From Kitagawia praeruptora (Eukaryota > Streptophyta > Magnoliopsida > Apiales > Apiaceae), in assembly GCA_037693485.1 (NCBI GenBank), contig CM075348.1, positions 1,736,001-1,800,000 on the forward strand: a stretch of DNA of 64,000 nucleotides. Direction: 5' to 3'. The notes beneath the pieces were generated by a model, which did not search any database, was not told the DNA's origin, and saw only the letters and a list, made by a program, of their open reading frames with translations. The translations under genes were made by a program, and so were the position numbers. Numbering within the stretch: the stretch's first letter is position 1; the number at the start of each line of letters is the position of its first letter. Shown here one piece after another: positions 28,732 to 40,700 of the stretch.

Positions 28732-30052
28732 CTTGGAGAAATCAGTTAGAGAGAGATAGAGTGCAGGGAATAGAGAGAGAAAGAGATGGTGGAAATAATA
28801 CTTCCATTTCCTGTATAATACTCAACATAATCCAGAATACAACTGATTTAGTCTTTATATGGTAAGACTAGTCAACTACTAGTCAACTAACACTGAATTG
28901 ATTGTGATGCCCTTACAAGTTACAACACCCTTATTACTATCATATCACTACTGTTCCTAACATCTGCCCCTCCTTCAAGTCTTCAACCACTCCATGTCCT
29001 CATGGAGATGTTTCAAAAGCTGGAAAAGTGCACTTGAGAATATCCTCATCCATTGTATCAACACTTGATTTATCACCCTTTGATCTCTCAGGACAGATCT
29101 ATGATCCAGTACTCTCTGAGGTCCTATGTCAAAGGTACCTTGCTCAGTCAACTGTGGAAGTTGCTTTTGGACCTGTACTTGTCCTATAGCTTTCTTTAGT
29201 TGAGAAACATGGAAGACTGGATGCACCCTTGTGGTCTCTAGCAGATCTAACTTATAAGACGTGGTTCCAACCCTTTCCAGAATTTCAAAAGGCCCAAAGT
29301 ACTTGGCAGCCAGCTTCAAATTCTTTCATAATGCCACCATCACCTGTCTATAGGGCTGCAACTTCGAATGGACCTTCTCACCAACTTGAATATCCCTCTG
29401 TCCACTTTGCGTCAGCATAAGTTTTCATCCTCATTTGAGCAGCTTCTAAAAGCTCCTTAAGAACAGTCCACTGCTGCTGTCGACCCTCCAGCATGTCTTC
29501 AAGAGCAGAAATATTAGTACGAGGCCTTGTTTGCCATGCCAAGTGTCGAGGTTTTGTACCATAAACCACCTGGAATGGTGTTGTATTCAATGTGGTGTGA
29601 TGGGTGGTATTATACCGCCATTCTGCAGAAGTCAGCCAATTAACCCAGTTTTTAGGAGCATGACCAGAAGTCAGCCAATTAACCAAGTTTTTAGGAGCTT
29701 GACTGGTCATGCTCCTAAGAAACTGGTCCGATTAATCCTTTATGTACACCCATCGTCATGGGTGATACGCAGAACTCATGCACAGCCTGGTACCCGATAA
29801 TTTGAATAATGTTTTCCAAAACCCACTTAATAAAATGCTGCCTCTGTTACAATAGACTCTGGTAGGCCATGGAGTCTATAAATCTCTTCAATGAAGGTTT
29901 GAGCCAAACATTTAGCTGAAATGGGATGAGTAAGAGCTATAAAATGTGCATGCTTGCTAAATCTGTCCACCACAACCCAGATAACTTCAAGCCCCTTAGA
30001 CTTAGGTACTCGGTAATAAAATCCATGGACTCTTCACATGTTCACCTTTGAC
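28732..30052 (-). mobile_element. Chromovirus-type Gypsy remnant: LTR 5' part, integrase, 5'-truncated
   Basis: The LTR starts TGTTAGGAAC at 28962 (minus) and continues leftwards to 28732. A polypurine tract (GAAGGAGGGGCAGA) precedes it. The internal part carries the integrase core with several stops: VVVDRFSKHAHF near 29960 and EEIYRLHGLPES near 29880; an ORF at 29378-29710 has EWRYNTTHHTTLNTTPFQV. The C-terminal ORF at 28975-29319 has KLAAKYFGPFEILERVG and HPVFHVSQLKKA, typical of chromoviral integrases. A 36-bp-scale tandem duplication lies at about 29640-29710. Everything upstream of integrase is missing. Confidence 0.8.
28975..29319 (-). pseudogene. Chromovirus integrase C-terminal region
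   Basis: 114 codons. KLAAKYFGPFEILERVGT and HPVFHVSQLKK are hallmarks of the integrase C-terminus in chromoviruses. A chromodomain would follow, but the residues after about 45 are not clearly one. Upstream coding is broken by stops. Confidence 0.75.
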
Positions 30053-30059
30053 AAATGAC

Positions 30060-30713
30060 AATGCATTGTTTTGTCCGTTTTTCAGGATTGGATGGAATTC
30101 GTAAGGTATCTCGGCGTGGGAATCGAGTGTTTCATATCTAGAAGAGAAAGTCAACGCGGATTAGAACTTATGATATTTGCTATTTAAAAGGCGGATTCAT
30201 TACCATTAAGTAATGGAGCTCAGTGCTAAATCTTTGATAATTGTTTTACTGATATGTTGAAAAGAACATTGATGCATGTGTCTTTGATAAGGAAATCTTT
30301 GTGACACTCTGACATGTGTCTTTCTTAGTATAATGTACTAAGGTATATATTTATAATTGGTTTATTAGTGTCAGGCGTCGGATAGCTTTGTTTAGAGTAC
30401 CTGAAGGACTTGTGAGGAATACCTCATTCATGTATATAGAACTTTCATATATAATTTTAAAAAGTAGCAATTTAAGGATACTCTGTGTTCTAGGAGAAAA
30501 TTTATAAAATGGTATGCCTGAAAACATGTCATACCATGCCATGTGAGCGCTCCCTTTTATATGTCATACCTGACTTCCCTTTTGTAGTTATATGTTCTTT
30601 AAGATAAATATCAGAGAGCTAATAAAAGATCAACATGAGTAGGAGTAAGATTGTTTTGAAAGAAAGATTTTTATTTTTGACAACAATAGAAAACATGCCT
30701 TCACATAAGTTTA
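30060..30713 (+). repeat. Segmental repeat copy 2, first part
   Basis: It aligns with 12949-13296 and then directly with 15643-16035, so it lacks the Helitron at 13297-15642. It begins in the last intron of the host gene. The remaining parts are 31385-32017 and 43392-43487. Confidence 0.85.
30086..30141 (+). pseudogene. Duplicated last exon of the host gene
   Basis: The same acceptor (TTTTTCAG) and the start LDGIR of the host gene's last exon are kept. The next residues differ (KVSRRGNRVFHI) and the stop comes earlier. No upstream exons are present, so it cannot be expressed as the same protein. Confidence 0.75.
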
Positions 30714-31384
30714 CGGGCCCGTTTGAGATATCTTAAAATAAGTTACTTAACACTTAAATGTAGTAAGTAACTTATATGAAATAAGTAATTATAACTTATA
30801 ACTTATATTTTCGTGTTTGGGTGTTTAACTTATAAGTTAAATGAGCTGTTTAACAATTATGATTTACTAGCTTATAGTCCGTGCAAAACATGAGTTACTT
30901 TTAAATATTTTTAAAATTATATGATTAAATAGAATAGAGTATAATAATTTATTATGGATATAATTTAACTTTGTAATATTAATTAATAAAATTATTAGTA
31001 ATAATAATAGTTATTTAATAAATGATATGTATTGATTAGAACTAATATGTATTGATAAGTTGTCAATTTTTTCTTTAAAAAAAATAAATATTTTTAATTT
31101 AAATCATAAAGGATTTTCTTAATAAATGAATATTTTGAGTTTTAAAAATGAAAATGAAATAGAAATTGATACGCTCAACATTGACGAGTTTGGGATCGGG
31201 AAACAAATAGAAAGAGAGAAGAGATAAGTTAAACGAAAAAAGTACCCATTCCTGTACTTTTCTCATACGGGCTTTTTTGTCAAATATAAGGTCATTTTAC
31301 GATTTGCCCAAACACTTTGAAATAAGGCCAAATGGGCTTCAGCCCAAATAAGCTGGATAACCGAAGTGCCAAACATGCACTACA
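30714..31384. mobile_element. Composite insertion in repeat copy 2, including a Helitron 3' fragment
   Basis: It is absent from copy 1 between about 16036 and 16049. The outer ends GGGCCCGTTTGA on the left and GTGCCAAACATGC on the right look like the GGCCCGTTTGG type of terminal inverted repeat seen in hAT or Harbinger MITEs; no target duplication was found. Within it, 30867-31050 is an inverse copy of the 4400-4794 Helitron family, with CTAG at 30867-30870 next to A30866. Confidence 0.5.
30867..31055 (-). mobile_element. Helitron 3' fragment, family H-a copy 3 (inverted)
   Basis: The inverse matches 4600-4794: CTAG, then eight bases, then a degraded hairpin (GTCCGTGCAAAACATGAG), then TTACTTTTAAATATTTTTAAAATTATATGATTAAAT-type AT sequence in the same order. 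The 5' part is missing. Confidence 0.65.
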
Positions 31385-32017
31385 TCTGTTAAGATGTATT
31401 TTGAGGATGATTGTTATACCGTTAAAGATATTGCTATTTATATATATTAATGTGCATTCTTAAGATGGTTATTTGATAAAAAAATCTTTGATGGGGGATT
31501 GCAAAATTTGTGAGCTTGCAGCTAAGGTAGCTAATGATAGATGTTTTGCAGAGGGAGAGGAAGGGGGAATCTTCACGACTAAGGTCAATTTAGAAACATG
31601 GTGTTTAAGCATATATTTCATATGGAGAGGGGAATGTGCTATACTGCCAGTGCCAGTGAGTACTGAGTTGGATGAAAAAGTTTTGCTTTTATTGGTTTCT
31701 TTTCTCTTGTATAAGTATTGTTCCTTGTCCGATTGACTTGAGTCAGAAATGTATCATAGGTCTATAAGTAAAGTTTTTGTGGTCGGTTTTTGCAATGGCG
31801 TCTAGATACTTGACAGAATAACACAGAATATGTTTACAATATTATCTAGAATATTTCTTATTCTAACAAGGATGATATAGTAAGTTTGGTTCTGGTGTTA
31901 GAAGAAAAAGTTCATCTCTACTATAATAGTTTGCTAGCCCTTTATACTCTGTTGTTATTGTTGCTAAAACAAACAAGTATTCTTGTAGTGCATGGTTCTT
32001 TGTGATTTTTGTAAAAA
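31385..32017 (+). repeat. Segmental repeat copy 2, second part
   Basis: It aligns with 16049-17166 but lacks the element at 16289-16829; at about 31620 the flanks are contiguous. An 87-codon ORF here (31473-31736) is not open in copy 1, so it is not called a gene. It ends at A32017, the target base of the large Helitron. Confidence 0.8.
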
Positions 32018-32398
32018 CTAGTAATATTGCCCGTGCTTCGCACACGAGAATTCTTTTATATCTGTTCATTTTTTAAATTTGATAAGCTCATTGCAATTGA
32101 CACAAACATTGACAATAGCCATGAATGACAACTAAGCGATTCATGTCTCAGACGTATAGTACATATAGTCATTTAACGACTACATTTTAAAAGTGAGAAC
32201 AAAAACATAGAGGGACGATTAAGTGTTGAATATAAATCAATTTTTCATAGGTTTAAAAAACATTCAACATGCTTTAAAACCAGGAAAAAAACATTAAGAA
32301 AGCCTTGAAAATAAAATATAAATTCAGAAGTAAATCAAACGCAACGTCTGTTGTAAGCTAACAACAAATTATTCATTAACAGAATGATAAACAAATGC

Positions 32399-33403
32399 TC
32401 AGAATGAATTTCTGGCCAGATTCTTCCTCACTGACTCCATAACTGCACTGCTTCTTATAGCTAACTTTCTCTTAAATTTTCCTGCAAATATAAAATGATT
32501 TATCAGAATAAAGATATGTTTTGCTGAAGCAATTAGTATAATAATGATAATGAAAAATATATGTAACCATTTTAATTTTCTTTGTGCATGATGTGGCAGA
32601 ACCTGGCGTATTCACAGAATTTTGAACCTCAATGATCTTAGCCTACATAGAACATATAATAACTAATCAACTGACAGGTTACAAATAAGCATCTTGAATT
32701 TGAAATGAATTTGTCAATATGTATATAGATTAAACCAATGAATTCCAAACTCACATTGTCGAAAGTAGAAGAATCAAAACCAGATACTATTGTCTCCGAC
32801 TTTGATGGATTAGCATTACCAGCTTCATATGCATCAGTAGCATGATAAACATTACTATTGAGTAGAATGTTGTCATCATTCAGTTCAATTTGTAGAGTTA
32901 CTTCTTTGCCGAAGATTTCCTTGATTTGAGCAGGATATGTTTTGTTTGTGTTATCCTACAAATGTATATGAAAGTTATAATGCAAATTAGTTGTAAATCA
33001 TATATAACCATCTAAGATATTTAAAACCTAAAAATATTGCTTACATTAATTCCCTCAGCAATCAATTTTGTTGCTGTTTTCCCAATCAGTCTTTTTGCTG
33101 CACGATCCAATAGTACAAAGTTGAAAGCATACAACAATCCGATACCTGATAATCATATATAAATGCATTTAAAAAAACAAACATTTAAAAAAAATGCCAC
33201 ATTATGGTACATGATAATTTACATAATAATTAGAAATACTACCTCTTTTGTGGAAGTGGAAAGTTTCTGATGCATTTGAAGCACATGTACTTGCCTTCCA
33301 ATTTAGAAACCTCCTCATTGCATTTGTTTTTGTGACAACCGTTGTACCACCAACAATCAGCTTCTTCTACTTTATTCATTTTAACTTTGAATAAAAAAAT
33401 TTG
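32399..33403 (-). pseudogene. RPA1-like gene fragment (C-terminal OB fold) in the Helitron
   Basis: Five exons with GT-AG borders: 33403-33243, 33145-33045, 32955-32755, 32642-32568 and 32481-32399 (stop 32399-32401). Exon 1 has the zinc-ribbon of the RPA large-subunit C-terminus (DCWWYNGCH, then KYMCFKCIRNFPLPQKR). Exon 2 continues FVLLDRAAKRLIGKTATKL, and exon 3 the OB-fold end. Exon 2 starts in a different frame from the RYRIVV that exon 1 leads into, showing a short deletion and frameshift. Two extra codons lie inside the zinc-ribbon. RPA-like proteins bind single-stranded DNA; plant Helitrons commonly carry RPA genes, so it may be the element's own gene or a capture. Confidence 0.75.
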
Positions 33404-33726
33404 CTAGAAAACATGTAAAAATAATGGTATGATTAAATGTTGAGTGACAATTATATTTGAACATTAAAACAAATCTATATCAGCAAATAATAAAAACTCC
33501 ACCAGTAATATTTTAGTAATGCATAATAGTGTTAACATGCTCTGTAACGTGCAAGTACAAATGAACCTTCTAATTCCTAAAGGAAATCAGTGCTTGTTTT
33601 TCCGATAAATTTCTTCAAAGTTAAAGTTTGAATCACAGTTGCAGGTGTAGGACACAGTATAAGATTGTGTTGGGGAATCGGCAGTTTTTTGATAATATAA
33701 TCTTCTGGAAGCGCAATCCATATATA
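33404..33726 (-). other. Upstream of the RPA-like exons, possible older exon remnant
   Basis: A minus-strand stretch near 33590-33680 reads PATVIQTLTLKKFIGK with an open frame of about 30 codons. It may be a further eroded exon of the RPA-like gene, but I cannot confirm it. Confidence 0.3.
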
Positions 33727-35065
33727 TGAATATACTTATTTATATAATACATTTGTTAATATAATTAATTAAATTTGTATAAATGTAAACAACTTTGATT
33801 AAAATTAGAATAATAAATATCACATACGTAATATTAAATTATATATTAAAAACCATGATTGTTAAATTATATATTGGTAAAAGTTGCTCAACGCGTTTAT
33901 ATTAGTGAAAAAAAACACATATACTTGATTTCTTTTTCATGTTATAATTTTAAAAATTTGTAATATTTTAATTGCACATCAATTAAAATTTAAATAACAC
34001 AAACAAACATATTCCCTCTGTCCCCATCCAATTCTAAACACTTTTTTGTCACTTTCGGGCACACATTTTAAGGTGAATTTTAAGGATAGTTCTATAACTT
34101 ATTTTAAAATTTTCTTTTTTGTATAAAAATAGGATTGTTCTATTTTTATACAAAAAATGAAAATTTCAAAAATTAATTATGCAACTATCCTTAAAATTCA
34201 CCTTTAAATACGTGCCACACCCTATTTTGAAATATTAACAAATAGGCAGGACATATGAAGTATTAAATAAATTCTCCTCACAATAAGGCAAAAACTTATA
34301 ACTTTTATATTATGAATCGTTAATATTTGAAAATTTAGACGATCAAAATTATATCATATTTTGTTTTATAATATAATTTATATAATTATAAGTATTAAAA
34401 ACAGTCGTGAATTTCATGGTTTATAAGCTATTAGTTTAAAAGGTTTTTTTCACACCGTAGAGACAAAATTTCTAAACTATTACATTACATACAATTACAA
34501 AATATTTAAATCATCACTCTTTGTAATTTAAAAAAGTTATTTTATTTAATTGAATATACTTATTTATATAATACATTTTGCTAATAAAAATAATTAAATT
34601 TGTATAAATGTACCCAAACTTTTATTAAAATTAGGATAATAAATATCACATACGTAATATCGTACGTAATAAAATTAGTTTTAAAAAACAGAACTGTTAA
34701 ATTATACATTGGTAAATGTTGCTCGGCGTCGCCTCACGGCGACACCTCAGCGCGTTTATATTAACGAAAAAAACACATATACTAATTTATCTTCTTGTTA
34801 TAATTTTAAAAAATTGAAATATTTTGATAGGACATTAATTAAAATTGAAATGAAACAAAGAAATAAATTACAAATTTCTCCTCATAGTAAGGCAAAAATT
34901 TATAACTTTTATATTATAAATCGTTATATCTTATATTTTTAAAATTAAACGATTAGGATGATATCAAATTTTGTTTGATAATATAATGTATATAATTGTA
35001 ACTATTCAAAAAGAGTCGTGGATTACATGAGTTAAGCTATTAGTTTAAAAGTTTTTTCCACACTG
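33727..35065. repeat. Tandem duplication inside the Helitron (two arms)
   Basis: 33727-34465 (holding a Stowaway-like MITE) and 34551-35065 share a long series of words in order: GAATATACTTATTTATATAA, AAATATCACATACGTAATAT, GCGCGTTTATATTA or ACGCGTTTATATTA, AGGCAAAAA, GAGTCGTG/CAGTCGTG and GCTATTAGTTTAAAAG. The second arm has a GC-rich palindromic insertion (GGCGTCGCCTCACGGCGACA, near 34724) that the first lacks. Non-coding. Confidence 0.75.
34011..34264. mobile_element. Stowaway-like MITE, long inverted repeat
   Basis: The left end TTCCCTCTGTCCCCATCC with TAAACACTTTTTTG is the Stowaway (Tc1/mariner) type. The two halves are inverse of each other around 34138-34150: AAGGTGAATTTTAAGGATAG against CTATCCTTAAAATTCACCTT. 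The right terminus (GGCAGGACATATG) is more eroded. It interrupts the first arm of the tandem duplication and is absent from the second, so it came later. Confidence 0.7.
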
Positions 35066-37168
35066 ACAAAATCCTTATAGCACATAGTATTGTATTTTTT
35101 AAATTAGTGTACTTACTCATAAAATATATTTTGCTAATTTGAATATTTATATTTGAATATATATTTTTATTAATAACATATACTTCAAATAATAATAATT
35201 AGTATTTTTAAATTTTAAAAAATCATTATAGTCAATCCCATCTCATTAAATTTGTCAATAATAAATTGTTTATTTTTAATATAGTAGACAAATATTTGAA
35301 AATCATTGTAAAACCATTTTCTCATTTTAATATTTATTTTATCAAAAATAACAAATCTATACACATAGGCTAAAAATGGAATTGGACTTTAAATAAATGG
35401 AGCAAATTTAGTTCAATTGAAGTATTTAACGAAAATAAGATAAAACAGATTCTATTATGCACTTTAACATTTTCTATATGTCTGGCTACCATGAAATGTG
35501 GGATGGCAATGCTGTTTTCTCTGTGTTCACATTCCTTCCATGATATTTTCGCTGCAGAGTGTTCACATTCCTTCCATTTCCATTGCATTACGTCAAATGG
35601 TAGACAGGGAAAACAAACCTCCATGCTATTTTCTTTGGTAATAAACCTCCATACTTTTTCTTTATTCCTGTAGAAATTTATATAATCACATCACAGGATT
35701 GGTAAAACTGAGAACAAATAGGATGACTATAATATAATGCATGTCTTAATTTGTTGTTTGGTTATGTCAAATGATGAGGCAATTTGCAAATTATTCCAAC
35801 AAAAAAAAAATGTTCTGCTATCCATTGGAATTAATTTGACAGGACTTACAGAAAGTTTTATAGTAATAAGAATCTTAAAAGTCAAGGATGGTTACCAAGA
35901 AACCTTAGTATGCCCACCATGTATAGTTCTGATGGTATGTAAAGTTGAACTTCTGTAAAATTACACCTCTTATGGTTGTGAGGGCATGGGATTTTCTTTA
36001 ACCAAATCTGATTGCTTTGGATCCTCCATTGAAGGTTTCTCCTCTACTTGAACTTTTGAAGCATTATCGAAAAGATATAGCTTTTTGGCTTCAACAGTGT
36101 TTACATCTTCCATGTTGTGCTATTAACAGTAGTACAGTACTGCAATTTAAAAAAACAGTGTTTTTTCATCAATCCATATTGCTTACAGAATTTGATACAA
36201 AAAGAATACGGTCATATATTGTGTCGATGCATATTCCCTTTCAGGTTTAATTTACTAATTAGACCTAAAACATGTCACAGAATCTTGCAATTAGACTACA
36301 ACTACTACAACAATTAGACTACTGCTGGTTTTTCAACAAACCCAACTCATAAATGTGAGGCACAAATTAAGTAAAATCCCGCAATTACGTGCGCACTGCA
36401 CTTTCTGTGCCAGAAGCCATATCTATATAACAGGAAAACGAAAACATTAACAAATAAAACAGTATAAGCATTAGGAATGAGAAAACATAGCAAAGCAGCA
36501 TATCAGACAAAATAATTAATTCCAAATAACAGTATCCATGCTGGGTAGGTGCACGGCGAGGTGCAGATCTTCCTGTAATATATCAATAAAAATACAAACT
36601 TAAATGTTTAGTGATGCAACCACAGACTGGGCAATTTGTTTTAAAGTTAGATTTTTAAATTATAAGCAACAAAAGCATGCAAAAGACATCAGTGAACAAA
36701 AAAAAATTAATAGTACCAGATGAAATCAAAATACAAACCTAAAAGAACAGGATGCTCACATATGGATAGACGTATGCTTTTAAACAACTTGTTGGGTTGT
36801 GCCTCTTTGCTAACATATATGAGTATGATACTGTAACATTGAAAACAAAAATTGTTATTTCCCAATATATCGCAGAATATAGATATCATAAAAATGACAT
36901 AATTGAGGGATGATGGAAAAAAATATAGTATCGAGAAACAAAGAGCATGTACTGCCTATACATGAATATAATGCAACAAACCAACAGAGGCAGGTAAAAA
37001 AGGCATCTTCATATAGAATAAATAAAATTTATATTAGGTCATATGGTAGTCAGATAAAATCATTAATAATTATATGTGCAGGAGAATAAAATCTAGGCTA
37101 GCTAGCACCAGTTATAAATACGAAAATACAAACTCACAATTCTTAACTGCTGAAGGCTGTTCGACACA
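35066..37168. other. Helitron interior, no recognised gene
   Basis: AT-rich. A 24-base word (GTGTTCACATTCCTTCCAT core) occurs twice near 35525 and 35559. Short plus-strand ORFs at 35737-35958 and 36017-36250 show no recognisable domain; they may be remnants of other captured pieces. Confidence 0.4.
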
Positions 37169-37211
37169 CCTCTGATGGAATATCTTAGCAACAAATGCAA
37201 GATTTAAGTTG
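37169..37211 (-). repeat. Partial copy of the fimbrin exon end
   Basis: 43 bases repeat 37302-37342 with few changes (ACCTCTGATGGAATATCT, GCAACAAATGCAAGATTTAA). The exon's 3' end and donor are therefore present twice, 130 bases apart. Confidence 0.75.
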
Positions 37212-37301
37212 AGAAGATTTAATCCATTGAAGTCCCCCTAGTATCTTAAGGTTTTAGAAGTGTTGGTATCTTAAAAATACCAAGAAAATTAAAGGACGCA
37301 C

Positions 37302-37513
37302 CTCTGATGGAATATCTGAGCAACAAATGCAAGATTTAAGTTGGGTGAACCATCAACGATATCCTCCGGGGTTAAGTATCTATTGCAATCCATTTTTTCT
37401 GGATGTTCAAGTACCAAATTAGCTCTTTTGGCATGATCCTTGACATCTAAGGTGGATGGACTGCTGTGCTCTGGTGCAAGAACATTAAGCAGGTAAGCAT
37501 AAGCTTTTCCATC
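37302..37513 (-). pseudogene. Captured fimbrin exon (actin-bundling protein)
   Basis: The exon is bounded by acceptor TTATGCAG (37514-37516) and donor GAGGTGCG (37301). Its 70 codons read DGKAYAYLLNVLAPEHSS, then AEKMD-like PEKMDCNRYLTPEDIVDG and LNLAFVAQIFHQR, which I recognise as the middle of a plant fimbrin calponin-homology domain. Fimbrin cross-links actin filaments in the cytoplasm. It is preceded on the minus strand by a second fimbrin exon (37646-37745). The rest of the gene (start, other CH domains) is absent, so this is a transduplicate and not a functional gene. Confidence 0.88.
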
Positions 37514-37645
37514 CTGCATAAAATAGATATTAAATTGAACTAAAATATAATAGTATTTAAATTTGTCCTTTGTTGCTAACTGCAAATTTTGAGAAACATG
37601 TAAATCTCTACCGCTGAAATTTAGCTACCCAGCTGCATAGACTAC

Positions 37646-37745
37646 CTTTAAGAATAAGAGAAATTCGTGACAACCTTTTTATAGCCCGCTTTCGTGAGAT
37701 GGAAATTCATCCACTTCAATAAAACCTTCTTAGGCGCTAGAGCCA
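37646..37745 (-). pseudogene. Captured fimbrin exon, upstream neighbour
   Basis: The minus-strand reading is KKVLLKWMNFHLTKAGYKKV, then VTNFS, matching the fimbrin block before DGEAYAYLLN. The last codons differ from the family by an extra base, giving a premature stop just before the donor GGTAGT (37645). Together with 37302-37513 it shows that genomic, intron-containing fimbrin DNA was captured. Confidence 0.85.
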
Positions 37746-40700
37746 TAATCAGAATTTAATGGAAAGATTGTCTCAGTAGTTGGCTAGTTTTTTGATGGGT
37801 TGGTCTTGTTTCTTTCTATTTTCGATCTGCCTTAGATTGACCATAGATAGCCTCCTCTATGGTAACAAATTAGCAAAAAAAAAAATACCAAAAAGGTACA
37901 ATTTTTTTAAAAGAATTAAAAAAATGTGTTAAAAATTCCAAATTCAGTTATGTTATGTATAATTTATTAAAAATAAAAAACTACATTTTTATAGGATTAT
38001 AAACGTCTTCAATTATATTCCGATTAGAACCTTTCCTAAAAGTTTGCTAACACCTTACAAAAAAGAAAAATTTAATATAATACATTTAAAATTTTATTTT
38101 AAAAACATAAACCACATATTTAACTTAATAACAAATTCTTTTAATTACACTCCAATTAATATTCAATTACATACACTTTTGGTTATATTTGAGTTAAAAT
38201 TCTTCAGCTACACCCGACTTTTTAGACTCTTTCAATTACTTTGGAAATCAAATATTTTCAAAATCATTTTAAATAGTTTTAATATCACATATTTATTAAT
38301 AAATTTAAAACAAATTATAAATCAGCAAAGTGAAAACAAACTAAAACAATAAAAATTTCACACAATTACAAATTAATATTAAATTCTATTTTAAACAAAT
38401 ATTACATTATATATTATTGTAGAATCATAATTTAACTATGATAATATCAACAAAAAATTGAATGTAAGTATATACGATACTTACATTTATATTTATATTA
38501 TTATGACAATATAGTCATAATTCGAACCATGTATCATATAAATAAATGATTAATAATATATATTATTCCAATATTATATTAAGTAATATATATGAGATAA
38601 ACAATTATTAAAATATAAATAAAAAAATATTTAATTTTAAGAAAGCCGTGCATCGCACGGATGTATAACATAATTTAAAAATCTATCTATATGAAAGTTG
38701 GAATTAAAGGTTACTCGTTGTTGTCGTCGTACATTGAAATTATACAATAGAAGAAATCGACCAAAAAACAAAGAAAAGTATTTGAAAATATAAATTGAAT
38801 TTCCATAAATTTATAATTATAATTTATATATAGCATAATATAAAAAAATATATAACAAAAATTCGAGTTACAAATTTCTCATTGCCTGCCCAGGACGCTT
38901 TGTGTTTTGAAAATTTTAAGAAAAATGATCAAAAATAAAGAGAAATAATTTTAATTCCAAATTTAAATTTTGAAAATTTAAATTTATATTTGTATGTTAA
39001 ATGTTATTTTACATTAAAAAAAATTTAACCACAAATATTCAATAAATTTAAACCTGAGAAAGCATTTATCATATCATGGAAAGGTGATTAAATTATGCAC
39101 CTAATATAAGGTTTTAGTTATGATTTCAATATATTTTACTATAATTGTGGTTGCTGAATAAAAAATATGAAAATATAATAGTTAGAAAAAAACTTAAATA
39201 CAATATTGAATAAAGTCATTTACAATAATAACATTAAAATTATCAATATGAATAAAACAATGTAAAAATTGGAATTTATTTTATCAAAAAATAAAATTGT
39301 AAATAATGTTAAATTTTTAAAATTGTAATTAATTAAATTTTTAAATGATTTAAACCAAGCCCAACCTAGGAGAATATATTCTTTTTCCAATATCTGGATT
39401 TCTTTATCAAGCAGGCCATGTTTCTTTATTGTCCCTGTGTACCATAATATATATTTAAAGCTCTCAAATCAACTGGAAGTGAGACATGAACTACATAAGG
39501 AACCAAGATGATTACATTGGACTTAGGAGAACTGGTTTCAAAAAGAAAAAAGGACTTGGGAGATTACTACTCTTGAGGCATTAAACCCATTATCGAAAAT
39601 CACTGCATCCCAAGCTACTATTAGGCTTCTACTGTAGATAATATGCTGCATATAAAACCAACTACCAAGCACATACCTAAGCTTCGATATATAGATAAAG
39701 AAAATTGTTGGGATTCCAAATATTAAAGCGAACAATTTTGTTGATATCATCCGGTGGTGGATCACCTGCAAAGAGAAAAGTGTTGTTAGCTGCAGCACCT
39801 TTCTAGAACACTATTTGGAGTTTAAGTTACATATACATATTTCTCAAAAATTTTAATAATACTTGAGCACAAAGTCAATGTTATAGATCATATTCATCAA
39901 AAACAAACATAAAAGAACAAATTATAAACCAAAGTATATACATTTTAACCAATTATAAACGGGCAACTATTAATCAATGTAGTGCACAGTAGTCAACTAC
40001 GTACATGGGTAACTACTAAATTACAAAATCCATAATTTACTTGCCTTTCAGCCTTCTTATCCTAGTGAACGGCAGTTTCGACAATATACATATGTAAAAA
40101 GATGAGGATTTATTAACACATAAAAAACATAATTTCAAAGATATCATATGAAATTGGAAATCTTTTTAGCAATTTCGTTAAGCATCCATGATTCATATGT
40201 AGTCAGATTACCTACAAACACCAGATCATATACATTCAGACCTTTCTATAACTTTTTGTATCTTTTTGCTCAAACTTTGATAATTTAAATTATGTTTGTT
40301 TCCCTTCCGTCTTTTATTGGCCTGCTTTATTTATAATATCACCTCCATCGTACAAATATTGGTAAGGTTTAAAGTGTAACCAAAAACTGTACAACAAAAT
40401 GCTTTCCCAAAATGCTACAGAGACCAACAACCAACAAAGACAAAAACCAACATATCTTAGCCAAACTTTATGAAAGCACCAGATATAATATATTTTGCCA
40501 CTTAATTTGACTAATTTGGTGAGACTTGCATCATTCGACCGATTAATGATTTCATTTCTTTATTTCTAAGCCTAAAGTTAACATATAGATGTGTAAATGA
40601 TTCAGGCGAACACAAAGAGAACATCCTCAACATGGCAATTGGCAACAGAGAACATCCTTACTAACATGAGAACAGAACAATAGGTATTATGTCCAACACA

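Noticed and set aside
31473..31736. 87-codon ORF in segmental copy 2
   Set aside because: Not open in the homologous part of copy 1 (stops near 16185), so probably chance.
35737..36250. Plus-strand ORFs as captured gene pieces in the Helitron
   Set aside because: No recognisable motifs or convincing splice borders.
38646..38661. GCCGTGCATCGCACGG hairpin as a separate Helitron end
   Set aside because: No CTRR terminus at the right distance on either strand; kept only as a remark.
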